Of a stretch of 64,000 bases of DNA, positions 8,050 through 18,219 are shown piece by piece. The first letter of the stretch is position 1, and the number at the start of each line of letters is the position of its first letter. A program made the translations under genes and the position numbers. The DNA comes from Anaerolineales bacterium (GTDB lineage Bacteria; Chloroflexota; Anaerolineae; Anaerolineales; UBA6663). The notes below the pieces were generated by a model. That model was given only the letters and a program-made list of their open reading frames with translations, had not been told where the DNA came from and did not search any database. The DNA lies in NCBI GenBank assembly GCA_020850595.1, contig JADZEK010000034.1, positions 101,423 through 165,422 of the forward strand, written 5' to 3'.

Positions 8050-8916
8050 CTAACGCAGCCAGACCGCCAGCAGCGTCGCCACAAAAATCGTCAGGCTGAT
8101 ATAGCCATTGATGTTGAAAAAAGCCAGGTCCAGCTTCGACAGGTCGTCTGGCCTGACCAGCGAATGCTCCCAAACAAACAGCCCGCTGATGGCTGCCAGC
8201 CCCGCCCAGTACAGCCAGCCCAATCGGAACCACGCGCCGACGGCCGCCAACAAAACGACGGTCAACAAATGGCACAGCCGCGCCAGCCCCAGCGCGGCCG
8301 GAACGCCAAAGCGCGCCGGGATCGAGTGCAAGCCCTCGCGCCGGTCAAAGTCTACGTCCTGGCAGGCGTAGAGCAGATCGAAGCCGCCGATCCAGAGTGT
8401 CAACGCGCCGAGCAGCAACCAACCCGGCACATCGCGCGCCAACCAGAACGTGCCCGTAATCGCCACCCAGGCCCCGGCCGGGGCCAACCCGTCGGTAAAG
8501 CCCAGCCAGAAGTGTGAGAGCCAGGTGAAGCGCTTGGTATACGGATACCCGACCAAAAAAACCAGCGCGCCCGGAAAGAGCAGCAGCGTCACCGGGTTCA
8601 GCCACCAGGCCGCCGCCGCCAGCACTACCAGCGAGGCCGTCGCGCCGGCCACGGTCGTGCTCACGGCGATGCGGCCGGTTTGCAGCGGCCGATTGGCGGT
8701 GCGCGGGTTGCGCGCGTCAATGTGGCGGTCAATCAGCCGGTTGAGGCTCATGCCCGCCGTGCGGGCCGCCGCCATAGCTAGGGTGATGCCCAGGAACTTG
8801 CCCCAACCCGGCCAGCCGTCCGCGGCCAAGACCATGCCCAGGTAAGCAAACGGCAGCGCAAATACCGTGTGCTCGAACCGGATCATGTCGAAAAAGGCGC
8901 GCGCCTTCGCCAGCAT
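8050..8916 (-). CDS. UbiA-family prenyltransferase, probable MqnP
   Basis: 288-residue integral membrane enzyme with about eight to nine helices. The first Asp-rich motif is at 59-67 (NRLIDRHID) and the second near 185-195 (CQDVDFDRREG), which bind Mg-prenyl diphosphate and the aromatic acceptor. It resembles the bacterial 4-hydroxybenzoate-type group that in futalosine organisms acts as MqnP on dihydroxy-naphthoate. UbiD lies 14 bases upstream. The ATG at 8916 is the start at which the conserved KARAFFDMIRFEHTVFALPF begins. The exact acceptor is inferred. Confidence 0.85.
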   Translation of the reverse strand: MLAKARAFFDMIRFEHTVFALPFAYLGMVLAADGWPGWGKFLGITLAMAAARTAGMSLNRLIDRHIDARNPRTANRPLQTGRIAVSTTVAGATASLVVLAAAAWWLNPVTLLLFPGALVFLVGYPYTKRFTWLSHFWLGFTDGLAPAGAWVAITGTFWLARDVPGWLLLGALTLWIGGFDLLYACQDVDFDRREGLHSIPARFGVPAALGLARLCHLLTVVLLAAVGAWFRLGWLYWAGLAAISGLFVWEHSLVRPDDLSKLDLAFFNINGYISLTIFVATLLAVWLR

Positions 8917-8930
8917 GGCCCGCCCGGTGG

Positions 8931-10409
8931 CTACAGCCCCAGCTTGGTCCACAGATCGTCCACCCGGCGCTTCACGTCGGCGCTCATACGTGCCACCTCC
9001 GGCCAGCCACGCGGGTAGCCTTCGTCGGCGGTCTTGGCGGTGGCGTCCAGGCCGATCTTGCCGCCAAAGCTGTGCCGGTAGGAGGCGTGGTCGAGATGAT
9101 CTACCGCGCCTTCCACCACCACAATATCCTTGCTCCAATCCACGTTGCCCAGCGCCTGCCAGGCCACTTGCGAGAGGTTATGCACATCTACCCACTCATC
9201 TACCACCACAATCGCCTTGGCCAGCATGAGCAGGCCCAACCCCCACATACCAAAGATGACCTTGCGCGCATGACCGGGGAAGCGCTTGCGGATTTTGACG
9301 ATGACGAGATTGTGAAACACCCCTTCCGGCGGCATGTGGTAATCGAGAATTTCGGGCAAGAAGATGCGCAGCAGGGGCAGGAACAACCGCTCAGTGGCCT
9401 TGCCCATGAACACATCTTCCGCCGGCGGCACGCCGACGATGGTGGTGGGATAGATTGCGTTCTTACGCCGCGTGATGGCGGTGATGTGGAAGACCGGAAA
9501 CGGCTCAACCGGCGTATAGTAGCCCGTGTGGTCGCCGAACGGCCCCTCGGGCAGATGCTCGTTGGGGTCCACGTAACCCTCGATGACGATTTCGGCCTGC
9601 GCGGGCACTTCCAGCGGCTGGCTGACGCACTTAACGAACTCCACCGGCCGCCCGCGCAGCCAACCCGCCAACAGATATTCATCAATGTTCGGCGGCAGCG
9701 GCGCGCTGGCGCACCACATGCTGGCCGGGTCGCCGCCCAGCACAATCGCCGCGGGGATGCGCGCCGACCTTGCGGTGGCCGCCTCGGCCTCGCGCGCCCG
9801 GCGCTCGTGTTCCGCCCCGCCCTTGTGCCGCTGCCAGTGCACGATCAGCGTCTGGTCATCCACGATCTGCACGCGGTACATGCCAACGTTGCGGGCGCGG
9901 CTCAGCGGATCGCGGGTGATCACCTGCATCAGCGTGATGAAGCGCCCGCCGTCGCCTGGCCAGCACTTAAGCACCGGCAGCGTGTTGACGTTCGGGTGCT
10001 CCGTCTCCACCAGTTCCTGGCACGGGCCGTGGCGCACCAACGTCGGGCCCAACCCAATGCCGCGCAGCACCTCTAGCAGCCCGCCGGCGCGGTCGAGCAT
10101 CGGCCCCAGCCCCTGCGGCAGCCGAAAATCCACCAGCTTCGCCAGGCGGTGGTGCAGGTCTTCCAGGTCATCCACCCCCAGCGCCGCAGCCATGCGCCTA
10201 GCGCTGCCGAACAGGTTGATGGCCACCGGCATATCAAAACCGGGCACGTTCTCGAACAGGAGCGCCTTGTTCTTGGCGGCGGGGCCTTTCATCACCCGAT
10301 CGGTGATCTCGGTGATCTCCAGGTCTCGGCTCACCGGCTCGGTGATGTGCGCCAGATCGCCGGTCCGATCGATGTGCCGTAGGTATTCGCGCAAATTGAA
10401 AAAAGTCAT
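8931..10409 (-). CDS. UbiD-family decarboxylase, probable MqnL-type menaquinone step
   Basis: 492 residues, the usual size of UbiD (prenylated-FMN dependent). Conserved blocks include HPNVNTLPVLKCWPGDGGRFIT, EGPFGDHTGYY near residue 285 and ITRRKNAIYPTTIVG. In futalosine organisms UbiD homologues act with the UbiA homologue on naphthoate intermediates. No UbiX flavin prenyltransferase is in the window; it must be encoded elsewhere. It lies 7 bases downstream of the SDR gene and 14 bases upstream of UbiA, in one operon. Confidence 0.9.
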   Translation of the reverse strand: MTFFNLREYLRHIDRTGDLAHITEPVSRDLEITEITDRVMKGPAAKNKALLFENVPGFDMPVAINLFGSARRMAAALGVDDLEDLHHRLAKLVDFRLPQGLGPMLDRAGGLLEVLRGIGLGPTLVRHGPCQELVETEHPNVNTLPVLKCWPGDGGRFITLMQVITRDPLSRARNVGMYRVQIVDDQTLIVHWQRHKGGAEHERRAREAEAATARSARIPAAIVLGGDPASMWCASAPLPPNIDEYLLAGWLRGRPVEFVKCVSQPLEVPAQAEIVIEGYVDPNEHLPEGPFGDHTGYYTPVEPFPVFHITAITRRKNAIYPTTIVGVPPAEDVFMGKATERLFLPLLRIFLPEILDYHMPPEGVFHNLVIVKIRKRFPGHARKVIFGMWGLGLLMLAKAIVVVDEWVDVHNLSQVAWQALGNVDWSKDIVVVEGAVDHLDHASYRHSFGGKIGLDATAKTADEGYPRGWPEVARMSADVKRRVDDLWTKLGL

Positions 10410-10416
10410 GGCTGAC

Positions 10417-11169
10417 CTAACTCATCACCTTGCCGCCATCCACATTGATGGCTTGGCCGGTCAGATAGCGCGCCGCATCGCTGCACAAGAAGACCACCAG
10501 GCCCACTACGTCCTCTGGCTCGCCTAGTCGGCCTTGCGGGATATCTTCGAGCCATTTGCGCAACATGGCTTCGTTCTGGCGCAAGTGGGTTGTCATTTCG
10601 GTGATGATGACGCCGGGGCAAACGGCGTTCACCCGGATGTTATAGGCGGCAAATTCGCGCGCGCACTCGCGGGTGAAGCCCACAAGCCCGGTCTTGCTGG
10701 CAACGTAAGCGGCGCGGTTGCGCAGTCCAAAAGCCCGTCCGGCGATGGAACTGATGTTGACGATGGCGCCGCCGCCCTGCGCTTTCATCACGCGCCCGGC
10801 GGCCTGGCAGGTCAGGAATGGCCCGGTCAGGTTCACGGCGAGTGTGCGCTGCCAATCGGTCAGCGGCAGCTCTAAGACGGTGCTGGTCGGCTCGATCCCG
10901 GCGTTGTTCACCAGCCCATCCAGCCGGCCCCAGCGCGTCGCTACCGCCTCCACCAGCGCCGTCACCGCAGCGGGGTCCGACACGTCAGCCGGAAACGCGG
11001 CGGCGGGGAAACCGGCCAGAGCCAGCGCAGCGGCGGTGGCTTGGGCCGTCGTAGCGTCAATATCGTTCACGGCCACGGTGGCGCCCGCCTCGGCCAAGCC
11101 CATAGCCAGCGCGCGGCCAATGCCACGGCCGGCGCCAGTCACCAGCGTCACCTGTCCTTCAAGATCCAT
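10417..11169 (-). CDS. Short-chain dehydrogenase/reductase (FabG-like)
   Basis: 250-residue classical SDR: TGAGRGIG nucleotide loop at 11-18, NNAG near 90, Ser in NISSIAG, catalytic YVASK near 155 and the C-terminal INVDGGKVMS. It should oxidise or reduce a hydroxyl/carbonyl with NAD(P)H. It is the first gene of the quinone operon, but no known futalosine step needs an SDR, so its part is uncertain. The bad match to a dedicated family leaves FabG-like as the safe call. Confidence 0.87.
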   Translation of the reverse strand: MDLEGQVTLVTGAGRGIGRALAMGLAEAGATVAVNDIDATTAQATAAALALAGFPAAAFPADVSDPAAVTALVEAVATRWGRLDGLVNNAGIEPTSTVLELPLTDWQRTLAVNLTGPFLTCQAAGRVMKAQGGGAIVNISSIAGRAFGLRNRAAYVASKTGLVGFTRECAREFAAYNIRVNAVCPGVIITEMTTHLRQNEAMLRKWLEDIPQGRLGEPEDVVGLVVFLCSDAARYLTGQAINVDGGKVMS

Positions 11170-11242
11170 GGCTCACCACCCGCCGAGTCACCTGCACTCG
11201 TCGCCCAGGAGCGTTTGCGCCCAAAAGTGCATGGCTTCACGA

Positions 11243-11248
11243 ATTATA
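11243..11248 (-). promoter_or_regulatory. Candidate -10 box for the quinone operon
   Basis: TATAAT on the minus strand, in the only AT-rich patch of the spacer, 73 bases upstream of the SDR start. A weak ATTAGT lies about 17 bases further upstream as possible -35. No good alternative is seen. Confidence 0.45.
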
Positions 11249-11307
11249 TCACTCCCCAGATTGGGACTAATTGGATGAAATTGGACCGGATCGCCGGTCC
11301 GCTGAGG

Positions 11308-14300
11308 CTATTTCAGGGGCAGCCACACCGTGAACGTCGTACCTTGTTCGGCGGTGCTTTCCACGTCAATTTGGCCGCCGTGCCGTTCCACGATTTCGCG
11401 GCAAATCGCCAGCCCCAGGCCCGTGCCCGGTTCGCCGGAGTCGTGGGCCGTGCGGCCGCGGTAGAAGCGGCGAAACAGGTGCGGCAGGTCTTCGGGCGGG
11501 ATGGCCGGGCCGTTGTTGGTGAACCAGACGCGCACGCCCGGTGCGTTCCCCAGCCACTCCGCGCTCGAAGTCACCTTGGCATGGCCGCCCAGCGGAGTGT
11601 AGGCTACCGCGTTGCCGATGAGGTTGGTAAAGACCTGAATGATCTGCCCCCGATCTACCGGCACCGATAAGTTGGAGGCATTGCGCACATGCCGCAGCGT
11701 GAGGTGTTTGGCCTCAGCCCGCGCGGCATGGAGCGTCAGCACTTCTGAGAGCAGGTCGTCCAGTAGGAACAGCTCGCGCTTCAACGGGTCGGCCTGCGTC
11801 TGCAACCGCGACAGGTCGAGCAGGTCCTCAATCAGCCGCCGCAGCCGCTCAGTCTCGCGCTGCAGCGTGGGCAGATAACGTTCCATCACCTCCGGGCCGC
11901 GCTTCTCCAACAGCCCCAGGTGGAGCTTGATGTTGGTCAGGGGTGTGCGCAGTTCATGCGACACGTTGGAGATGAACTGGTCTTTCAACCGGTCAAGCTC
12001 GCGCAGGCTGCGGTTGGCGTCGGCCAGTTCACGCGTCCGTTCCACGACGCGCTGTTCCAGGTCTTCGGCATGCTGGCGGATTGCCGCGTAAAGTTGTGCG
12101 TTCTCAATGGCCAGGCCGGCCTGGTGCGCGAAGGCCAGCAGGCGTTCGGCGTGGGCCGGGCGGAAGAACCCGGGCGCGACGCTATCAAGCGTGATGAAGC
12201 CGATCACCTGGCCCTTGATCTGAATCGGCGCGCCTACCAGCGACTTGATCCACCGCGTCTGGGGCAGTTCAATCCAGCCCGGATAATGCTCGGTATCGGC
12301 GATGATATCCGGCCGGCCGGTGGCGGCCATCTTCCTCAGGTTGGGCGTTTCAGCCACCGGGTAGCGCAGCGCCAGCATGTGCTCCTGCGGCCACCGCTGC
12401 TGCGGATCGAGGTTGCGCACCACGCGCGCATGACCGGCCTCGATCATCATGATGTTGGCCGAATCGTGCGGCACGACGTGCCCCACGTCGGCCATGATAT
12501 GGTTGAGGACTTCGTCGAGGTCTAGTGTGCTGTTGAGGATGGCCGCGGTGTCGCGCAGCGCCTCGGCCAGCGTGCGCTGTTCGCGCTCGGCCACCTCGCT
12601 GCGCTGCCGATCGAGGAACGCGCCCACGGCGCTGGCGGCACTTTTCAGCGCTTCAATGTCTGCCCCCGACCAGGCCCGCTCGGTCTCACAGTCATCTACC
12701 CTCAGCAGGCCCCACCATTCGCCGCCACACAGAATCGGCACCATCGCCAGCGAAAGCACACCGCGACGCTCCAACCGTTCGCGTTCGGCGGTCGGGAAGT
12801 CGCGCACTTGGCCCGCCAACGGTCGGCCCACGCTCAGAGTCTGCTGCCAGCGCGTCAGCCCGCCCGCCACATACGACCAAACGCGCCCGGTGTCTTCTCC
12901 GCTAGGCGGCGGCTGGCCGGGAGCAAGCCATTCGTACCGCAGCCGGGCAATCAGTTCACCTTCCGGCCCAACTCGGTTGTCGGCCACACAGGCGCGGCTG
13001 ACCCCGGCCGCACGCCCCAGTTGGCTGAGCAGATCCGGGATCACTTCATCGGGGTCGGTGGCGACGAGCAGCCGACCGCTGGCGTAAGCCAACGCTTCCA
13101 AGATGGCGTCGCGGCGCTGCATCTCGTCGAAGAGGCGGCCTTTCTCAATGGCCAGCGCCATGGCGTCGCTAAGCTGAGTCAGCAGCGGCAAGTTGGCGTG
13201 GGCGAACCCGTGCGTGTCGCGCCAGACCAGATTGAGGGCGCCAACGACCTGATTGCCCACGCGCAGCGGCAGGTTTACGCGGGAGCCAAACCCGGCCTCT
13301 AGCAGCGCCCGCTCCGCCGGATAATCGGCCTCAGCCGCCAAGCGGGGCGTCTGGTGCAGCCGCCCAGCCAGCACATCGGCGGCGGCGGCCGTAGCCGCTA
13401 TCGGAAAGACCACGCCGCGCGGCAGTTCGGCGCGCTGCTGATCGAGCGCGTAGATGGTCACGCGAGCTTGCTGCGGGTCGAGCATCGCCAGGCTAATTCG
13501 CTCGCAGCCGGTGATGGTCTTGATGGCCTCCGCGATGGCCGGGAAGCTCTCGCGCACATCCGTCGCCGCGTTCAGCAAGTGCAGAATGTCGCTGGCCGTG
13601 GTCACTTCATCGGCGTGACGGCGGGTGGCCTCAAACAAACGGGCATTCTCGATCACACCCGCTGCGTGCTGGCACAGCGTCTGGAGCAGCCGCCGCTCAG
13701 CCAGCGAAAACACCCGCCGCCGCCGGCTTTCCCAGACCTCGGCCAGGCCGATCACTTCGCCCCGGGCCACAATCGGCAGCACCACCGCCGACAGCACACT
13801 GTAGCGCCGCAACTCCGCCTGTTCGATGGTGGGCAGGTGCGCATCGTCGGAGTGCTTGTCAGCCGCGATTTGCTGCGCCACCGATCGCCAGCTCGTCGGG
13901 TACTCGCTTAGGGGATAGACCGTGCCGATATCCGAAACGCGTTCGTCGGGCAGCGCGTCGGCAGCCCAATAGGCCGCCAGCACGGTCAGGCGGTCGCCGG
14001 CCAGGTTGGCTTCCATCACATAGCCGCTGGTGGCGCTCACCGCTTCGGTCAGGTGCCGGGCCAGTTGGCTTAGCACGGCCTGCGGCTCGAGTTTCGCGCC
14101 CAGGTCTTGCGCCGCCGCGTACAGCCGCCCCATTTCCGTAGCGCGCACGCTCACCTCGGCATACAGGCGGGCGTTCTCGGCCGCAATCGCCACCTGGCTC
14201 GCCACCGACTCCAGGAAGCGCCGGTCGGCGCCGTCGAACGCGCCGGGGCTGAACGACTGCACCGCCACCGCGCCGATGATGCGGTCGCGCGCGATCAGCG

Positions 14301-17300
14301 GCACGCCCAGCCAGGAGCGCCCGGCGTTTAGCCCGTGCCGCGGCGGTACCGGGCCGGCCTGCGCCAACAAATCACTCACCAGCAGCGACTGGCGGTGGCG
14401 CGTCGTCCAGCCGATCAGCCCCTGGCTCACCGGCTGGCGGCCTTGCGGCGCCGCCTCGTAGGCGGGCTGCCCGTCTTCAATCGCCAGCACGACCTCCATC
14501 TCTTCTGTGTCCGCGTGATAGAGCGACACCACGAACGTATCTGGGTCGAGCAGTTGCTGCACCTGCCGGTAGAGGCGCTCCAAGAGCACATCGGTTTCCA
14601 GCACGCTGCCAGTGGCCAGCGCCGTGTCGTACAGGCCCGCCAGAGTTTGGGTCTGCCGCTGCGAGGCGTCAAACAGGCGGGCGTTCTCAATGGCCACGGC
14701 CGCCTGGTTGGCAAAGGCCCGCACTGTCTCGCCGGTGCCGGCGTCGTAGGCATTGACGGCGCCGCTGTCGGTGGTCAAGATGCCCACCAGGTCGCCCTTG
14801 ACGACCAGTGCGGCGCCGATCCACGCGCGCGTGACGTCGCTGCGACTGGTGGGGATCCAGCGCGGGTCGGTCTCAGTATCCGAGATCACCACCACCGGGT
14901 GGGTCAGCCAGTAGTCGTTGCCGCGCTGTTCCGACACATAGCGCACGCTCTCCCGGGCCACTTCCATGTCGGCAAAACCGCGCCCGGCCGCCAGCCGCAT
15001 CCCCCCGAGTGGCTCAACCAACTGCACCGACACACTGTCGTAAGCCACCACCTTGGCCAGAAGATCAAAGATGTTCTCAAATACCTCGCTCAAGCTCATC
15101 TGCGCGGTCAGCAGCGCGCCGACGGCTTGCAGCACTTGCGCCAGGCTGAGTTGGCGGCCCTCGGCCTCGAACAATCGCGCGTTCTCAATGGCGGCGGCGG
15201 CCTGGTTGGCAAAGGCGGCCGCCAACTCGGCATCGCGGTCGGTGTAGAAGCGCGGCGTCTCTTTGTCCAAGTTGAGCAGCCCAATCGCCCGGCCCTGCGC
15301 CGCCAGCGGCACGCCCATCCAACAGCGGATGTATTCCGCGCCTTGCAGTTGACTCCAGCCTGGGTTCTCGCTGGTGTCGCCGATAATTAGCGGTTGGCCC
15401 GAGGCCAGCACCTGGCGCAGGTGGGCCAGGGCGCCAAAGGCCAGGCCCGTCTGCTCAGCCGCCTTCAGGCCGCTGTGCGCCACCAGCGTCAGGCGCTCGC
15501 CAGCCGAGAGCATGATCGAGGCGCTGTCATACTTCACCACGCGCGCCAACTGCTCCAAGATCAGCTGCAATAAGCGTTCGCGGTCGAGGCTGGTATTGAG
15601 CGTGGCCGCCACCTCGCGCAGCGCCTCGGCCTGTTCGCGCGCCGCGCGCTCGGCCTCAAACAATCGCGCGTTCTCAATCGCAATGGCCGCCTGATCGCCC
15701 AGCAGTTTCAGGACGCGCAGCTCCGACTCGGAGTATTGGCGCGCCTCCGGGTAGCCCACGTTCATCACTCCGACCACGCGCCCGCCGATCTTCAGCGGCA
15801 GCCCAGCCAGCGCCCCACCCCAATTGGGCGGCGCCAGCGCAAACAGCGGGTGTTGGCGCAGGTCGGGCACCAGGATGATCTCGCTGGTGCGCACGACGGT
15901 CTGGCTCAGGCCGCGCGTGCGCGTCTCCCAGTCATCAGCGGGCAGCCCGCTGCGCGCCCGCGCCGCGCCGAAGGCCAGCCGACCTTCGGCGCCAGAAGCT
16001 GGGTGGTAGAGGAAGACGAAAGCTTCCTGCGCCTGGGGCACGAGGCGCAGCGTGCTCTGCAGGATGGCTTGCAGGACCGCTTGCAGGTCGAGGCTGGCCG
16101 TCAGGCCGAGGCTGGCCTGGCGCACGGCCTCCAGTTCGCCTGCGCGCTGCTGCTCGGCCTGGAACAGCCGCTCAAACAGCCGCAGCTTCTCCAGCGCCGT
16201 GGAGATCTGCTGAGCAATCGTGATCAACAGGCGCTCATCGGCTTCGCTGAACGCGGCCCGCTGCGAGCTTTCGACGTTTAGCACGCCGATGACGGCCTCG
16301 CCCACGCGCAGCGGCACGCACAGTTCCGACTGAGTGCCGCGCTCCACCGCCACAAAGCGCGGGTCGGCGCTTACATCGGCCACGCGCGCCGGCTGGCCGG
16401 TCAGGGCGACGTGGCCCGTAATGCCCTGTCCCAGGGGTGTCACAAACTCGTTGTCGCCTCGATAGGAGGGGTGCGAGCGCAGCAAGCCGGTGCCGGGTAC
16501 GACCAGCATAACGCCCAGGTGCGCCAAGAAGAGTCGCTCGCCGAGCGTGGCTGTCACCCGTTCGATCAATTGGTCAGCGTCCACCGCTTCGGCGCCGGCC
16601 GTCGCCACGGCATGTAGCACTGTCAGCTCATCCACTTGCCGGCGCGTTACCTCAAACAGCCGCGTGCGCTCCAACGTGGCGGCGGCCTGGTTGGCGATCA
16701 ACACCAGCATCCGCCGGGCGGTTTCGTCGAACCGACGTGTGCTCCGGCTGTGCACCGCCAGCACGCCAAGCAGCCGGCCGTCGGCCTCCATAGGGGCCGC
16801 CAGCGCCGCCACAGCCCCCAGCGCCCGCGCTGCCGGCGAGCACTCGACCTCGGCGGCAATGGGTGACTGGGCGGCGGTCGGGTCGCTAGGTGTGAAGCTC
16901 AGGTCGGGCGTGACATTCGCCGGCCAGCCGCGCGTGGCGCGGGGTGTGAAGCGGCCGGAATTATCCGGCAGCGCCAGCAACCCCAGGTCGGCCTTCAGTG
17001 TTTCGACCGCCGCCTCGACCGCGATCTGGGCGGCTTCGGCCTCGCTCACGGCCGCCAGCAGGCGTCGCGAGAACGCCAACTGATCAGTGTCGATGGCGCG
17101 GCGCTGCTGCTCGCCGAGGGCCATCTCGCGCGCTTCCCGCATGGTTAAGAGTTGGTGAAAGACCACCAGGGTCATGATACCGCCCACCCCGGCCCCGAGG
17201 GTGGCAAAGTTGAGCATGACCAGAAAACGATGGCCCACCATGAGCAGCGCGAATGCCCCGGACAACACCACATAGGGCGCCGCCAGCAGCACAGTCCGCA

Positions 17301-18132
17301 GGCGCACACCCACCAGCACCGGGCGCGGCTCTGCTGTGTCATACCGCAACGGCTTGACCACTTGCGCCACCCCCGCTAGCGCCAACAGCACATAGCTGCT
17401 CAGCCAGCCCAGGTCGAGTAAATAGCGCCCGGCGGCGTTGGCCTGTATCAACTCCCAGCTATACAGCAAGTCGGTGAAGAGCACCACCAGCACGCTGGCG
17501 GCCAGTAGCACTAGCGGGAACTCGCGCGCCTCCAGCCGTTGCCCCAGCAAGACCGCCAGCGCGAGCAGCAGCGCCAAGTCGGCCAACGGGTAGAGCAGCG
17601 CGTAGGGTAGTTCACGGGGCGCGGTCCCAGCCACCGTCGCTTCTGGCCCCACCCATAAAGTCCAAAGACTCAGCGTTGAACCAAGCAGCAGAATGCCAAT
17701 GTCGGTCAGAAGTGTGAGGCGCTGCCAGCGCGAAGGGGAGGCCGCCGGCAGAAGCCCGAACGCCGCCAGGGCAAGGGGGAAGAAAGCGATGTAGGCCACC
17801 TCCGCGAAAAGCGTGGCGGTCTGGCTGGTCTGGGCGATCGCTGGGAGCAAATCGCCGGCCACCTGGCCGAGTTGCGCCGCCGCCAGCAGGCCCCACGCCC
17901 ACCGCATGCGGCGCGCGCCCGGGCCGTGCTGATCAGTGCTCCCGGCCGCGGCGACCAGCCCAGCCAGCGCGAACAGGCCGGCTGCGCGCGCAATCAACCC
18001 AGTCATCAGCAGGCGGCTTTCGGGCGCGCCGCCCAAAGCCACGACCGCCACCCCGTACAAGATGAGCAACACAAGGCTCAGCAGGAGGGCAGCGCGGAAC
18101 AAACCGGTTGAACGGATGGTGGCTGGAACCAT
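11308..18132 (-). CDS. Giant sensor histidine kinase with about ten GAF domains
   Basis: 2274 residues. Residues 1-340 hold eight or more membrane helices. Then come about ten GAF modules, most ending in an IENARLF-like helix near residues 487, 650, 821, 985, 1150, 1320, 1496, 1665, 1840 and 2012. A coiled linker leads to the phosphoacceptor His2059 in SHELRTP, an N-box near 2173 and GTGLGLAI near 2236. It should sense several small ligands or redox states and pass phosphate to a response regulator, but none lies nearby. The repeated module boundaries also make recurring DNA repeats. Gene integrity (no frameshift) over 6.8 kb supports function. Confidence 0.9.
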   Translation of the reverse strand: MVPATIRSTGLFRAALLLSLVLLILYGVAVVALGGAPESRLLMTGLIARAAGLFALAGLVAAAGSTDQHGPGARRMRWAWGLLAAAQLGQVAGDLLPAIAQTSQTATLFAEVAYIAFFPLALAAFGLLPAASPSRWQRLTLLTDIGILLLGSTLSLWTLWVGPEATVAGTAPRELPYALLYPLADLALLLALAVLLGQRLEAREFPLVLLAASVLVVLFTDLLYSWELIQANAAGRYLLDLGWLSSYVLLALAGVAQVVKPLRYDTAEPRPVLVGVRLRTVLLAAPYVVLSGAFALLMVGHRFLVMLNFATLGAGVGGIMTLVVFHQLLTMREAREMALGEQQRRAIDTDQLAFSRRLLAAVSEAEAAQIAVEAAVETLKADLGLLALPDNSGRFTPRATRGWPANVTPDLSFTPSDPTAAQSPIAAEVECSPAARALGAVAALAAPMEADGRLLGVLAVHSRSTRRFDETARRMLVLIANQAAATLERTRLFEVTRRQVDELTVLHAVATAGAEAVDADQLIERVTATLGERLFLAHLGVMLVVPGTGLLRSHPSYRGDNEFVTPLGQGITGHVALTGQPARVADVSADPRFVAVERGTQSELCVPLRVGEAVIGVLNVESSQRAAFSEADERLLITIAQQISTALEKLRLFERLFQAEQQRAGELEAVRQASLGLTASLDLQAVLQAILQSTLRLVPQAQEAFVFLYHPASGAEGRLAFGAARARSGLPADDWETRTRGLSQTVVRTSEIILVPDLRQHPLFALAPPNWGGALAGLPLKIGGRVVGVMNVGYPEARQYSESELRVLKLLGDQAAIAIENARLFEAERAAREQAEALREVAATLNTSLDRERLLQLILEQLARVVKYDSASIMLSAGERLTLVAHSGLKAAEQTGLAFGALAHLRQVLASGQPLIIGDTSENPGWSQLQGAEYIRCWMGVPLAAQGRAIGLLNLDKETPRFYTDRDAELAAAFANQAAAAIENARLFEAEGRQLSLAQVLQAVGALLTAQMSLSEVFENIFDLLAKVVAYDSVSVQLVEPLGGMRLAAGRGFADMEVARESVRYVSEQRGNDYWLTHPVVVISDTETDPRWIPTSRSDVTRAWIGAALVVKGDLVGILTTDSGAVNAYDAGTGETVRAFANQAAVAIENARLFDASQRQTQTLAGLYDTALATGSVLETDVLLERLYRQVQQLLDPDTFVVSLYHADTEEMEVVLAIEDGQPAYEAAPQGRQPVSQGLIGWTTRHRQSLLVSDLLAQAGPVPPRHGLNAGRSWLGVPLIARDRIIGAVAVQSFSPGAFDGADRRFLESVASQVAIAAENARLYAEVSVRATEMGRLYAAAQDLGAKLEPQAVLSQLARHLTEAVSATSGYVMEANLAGDRLTVLAAYWAADALPDERVSDIGTVYPLSEYPTSWRSVAQQIAADKHSDDAHLPTIEQAELRRYSVLSAVVLPIVARGEVIGLAEVWESRRRRVFSLAERRLLQTLCQHAAGVIENARLFEATRRHADEVTTASDILHLLNAATDVRESFPAIAEAIKTITGCERISLAMLDPQQARVTIYALDQQRAELPRGVVFPIAATAAAADVLAGRLHQTPRLAAEADYPAERALLEAGFGSRVNLPLRVGNQVVGALNLVWRDTHGFAHANLPLLTQLSDAMALAIEKGRLFDEMQRRDAILEALAYASGRLLVATDPDEVIPDLLSQLGRAAGVSRACVADNRVGPEGELIARLRYEWLAPGQPPPSGEDTGRVWSYVAGGLTRWQQTLSVGRPLAGQVRDFPTAERERLERRGVLSLAMVPILCGGEWWGLLRVDDCETERAWSGADIEALKSAASAVGAFLDRQRSEVAEREQRTLAEALRDTAAILNSTLDLDEVLNHIMADVGHVVPHDSANIMMIEAGHARVVRNLDPQQRWPQEHMLALRYPVAETPNLRKMAATGRPDIIADTEHYPGWIELPQTRWIKSLVGAPIQIKGQVIGFITLDSVAPGFFRPAHAERLLAFAHQAGLAIENAQLYAAIRQHAEDLEQRVVERTRELADANRSLRELDRLKDQFISNVSHELRTPLTNIKLHLGLLEKRGPEVMERYLPTLQRETERLRRLIEDLLDLSRLQTQADPLKRELFLLDDLLSEVLTLHAARAEAKHLTLRHVRNASNLSVPVDRGQIIQVFTNLIGNAVAYTPLGGHAKVTSSAEWLGNAPGVRVWFTNNGPAIPPEDLPHLFRRFYRGRTAHDSGEPGTGLGLAICREIVERHGGQIDVESTAEQGTTFTVWLPLK

Positions 18133-18219
18133 GCGGCTCGAGTGCCCGGCGCGGGCAGCGACTGGAGTATAAAGTCAGGGGGAAGCCGAGGCAAGCGCCG
18201 GGGCCGGAGCGCTCAGCGG

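Noticed and set aside
10417..11169. Naming the SDR as FabG of fatty acid synthesis
   Set aside because: It lies in the quinone operon, away from fabF. SDR motifs alone do not set the substrate.
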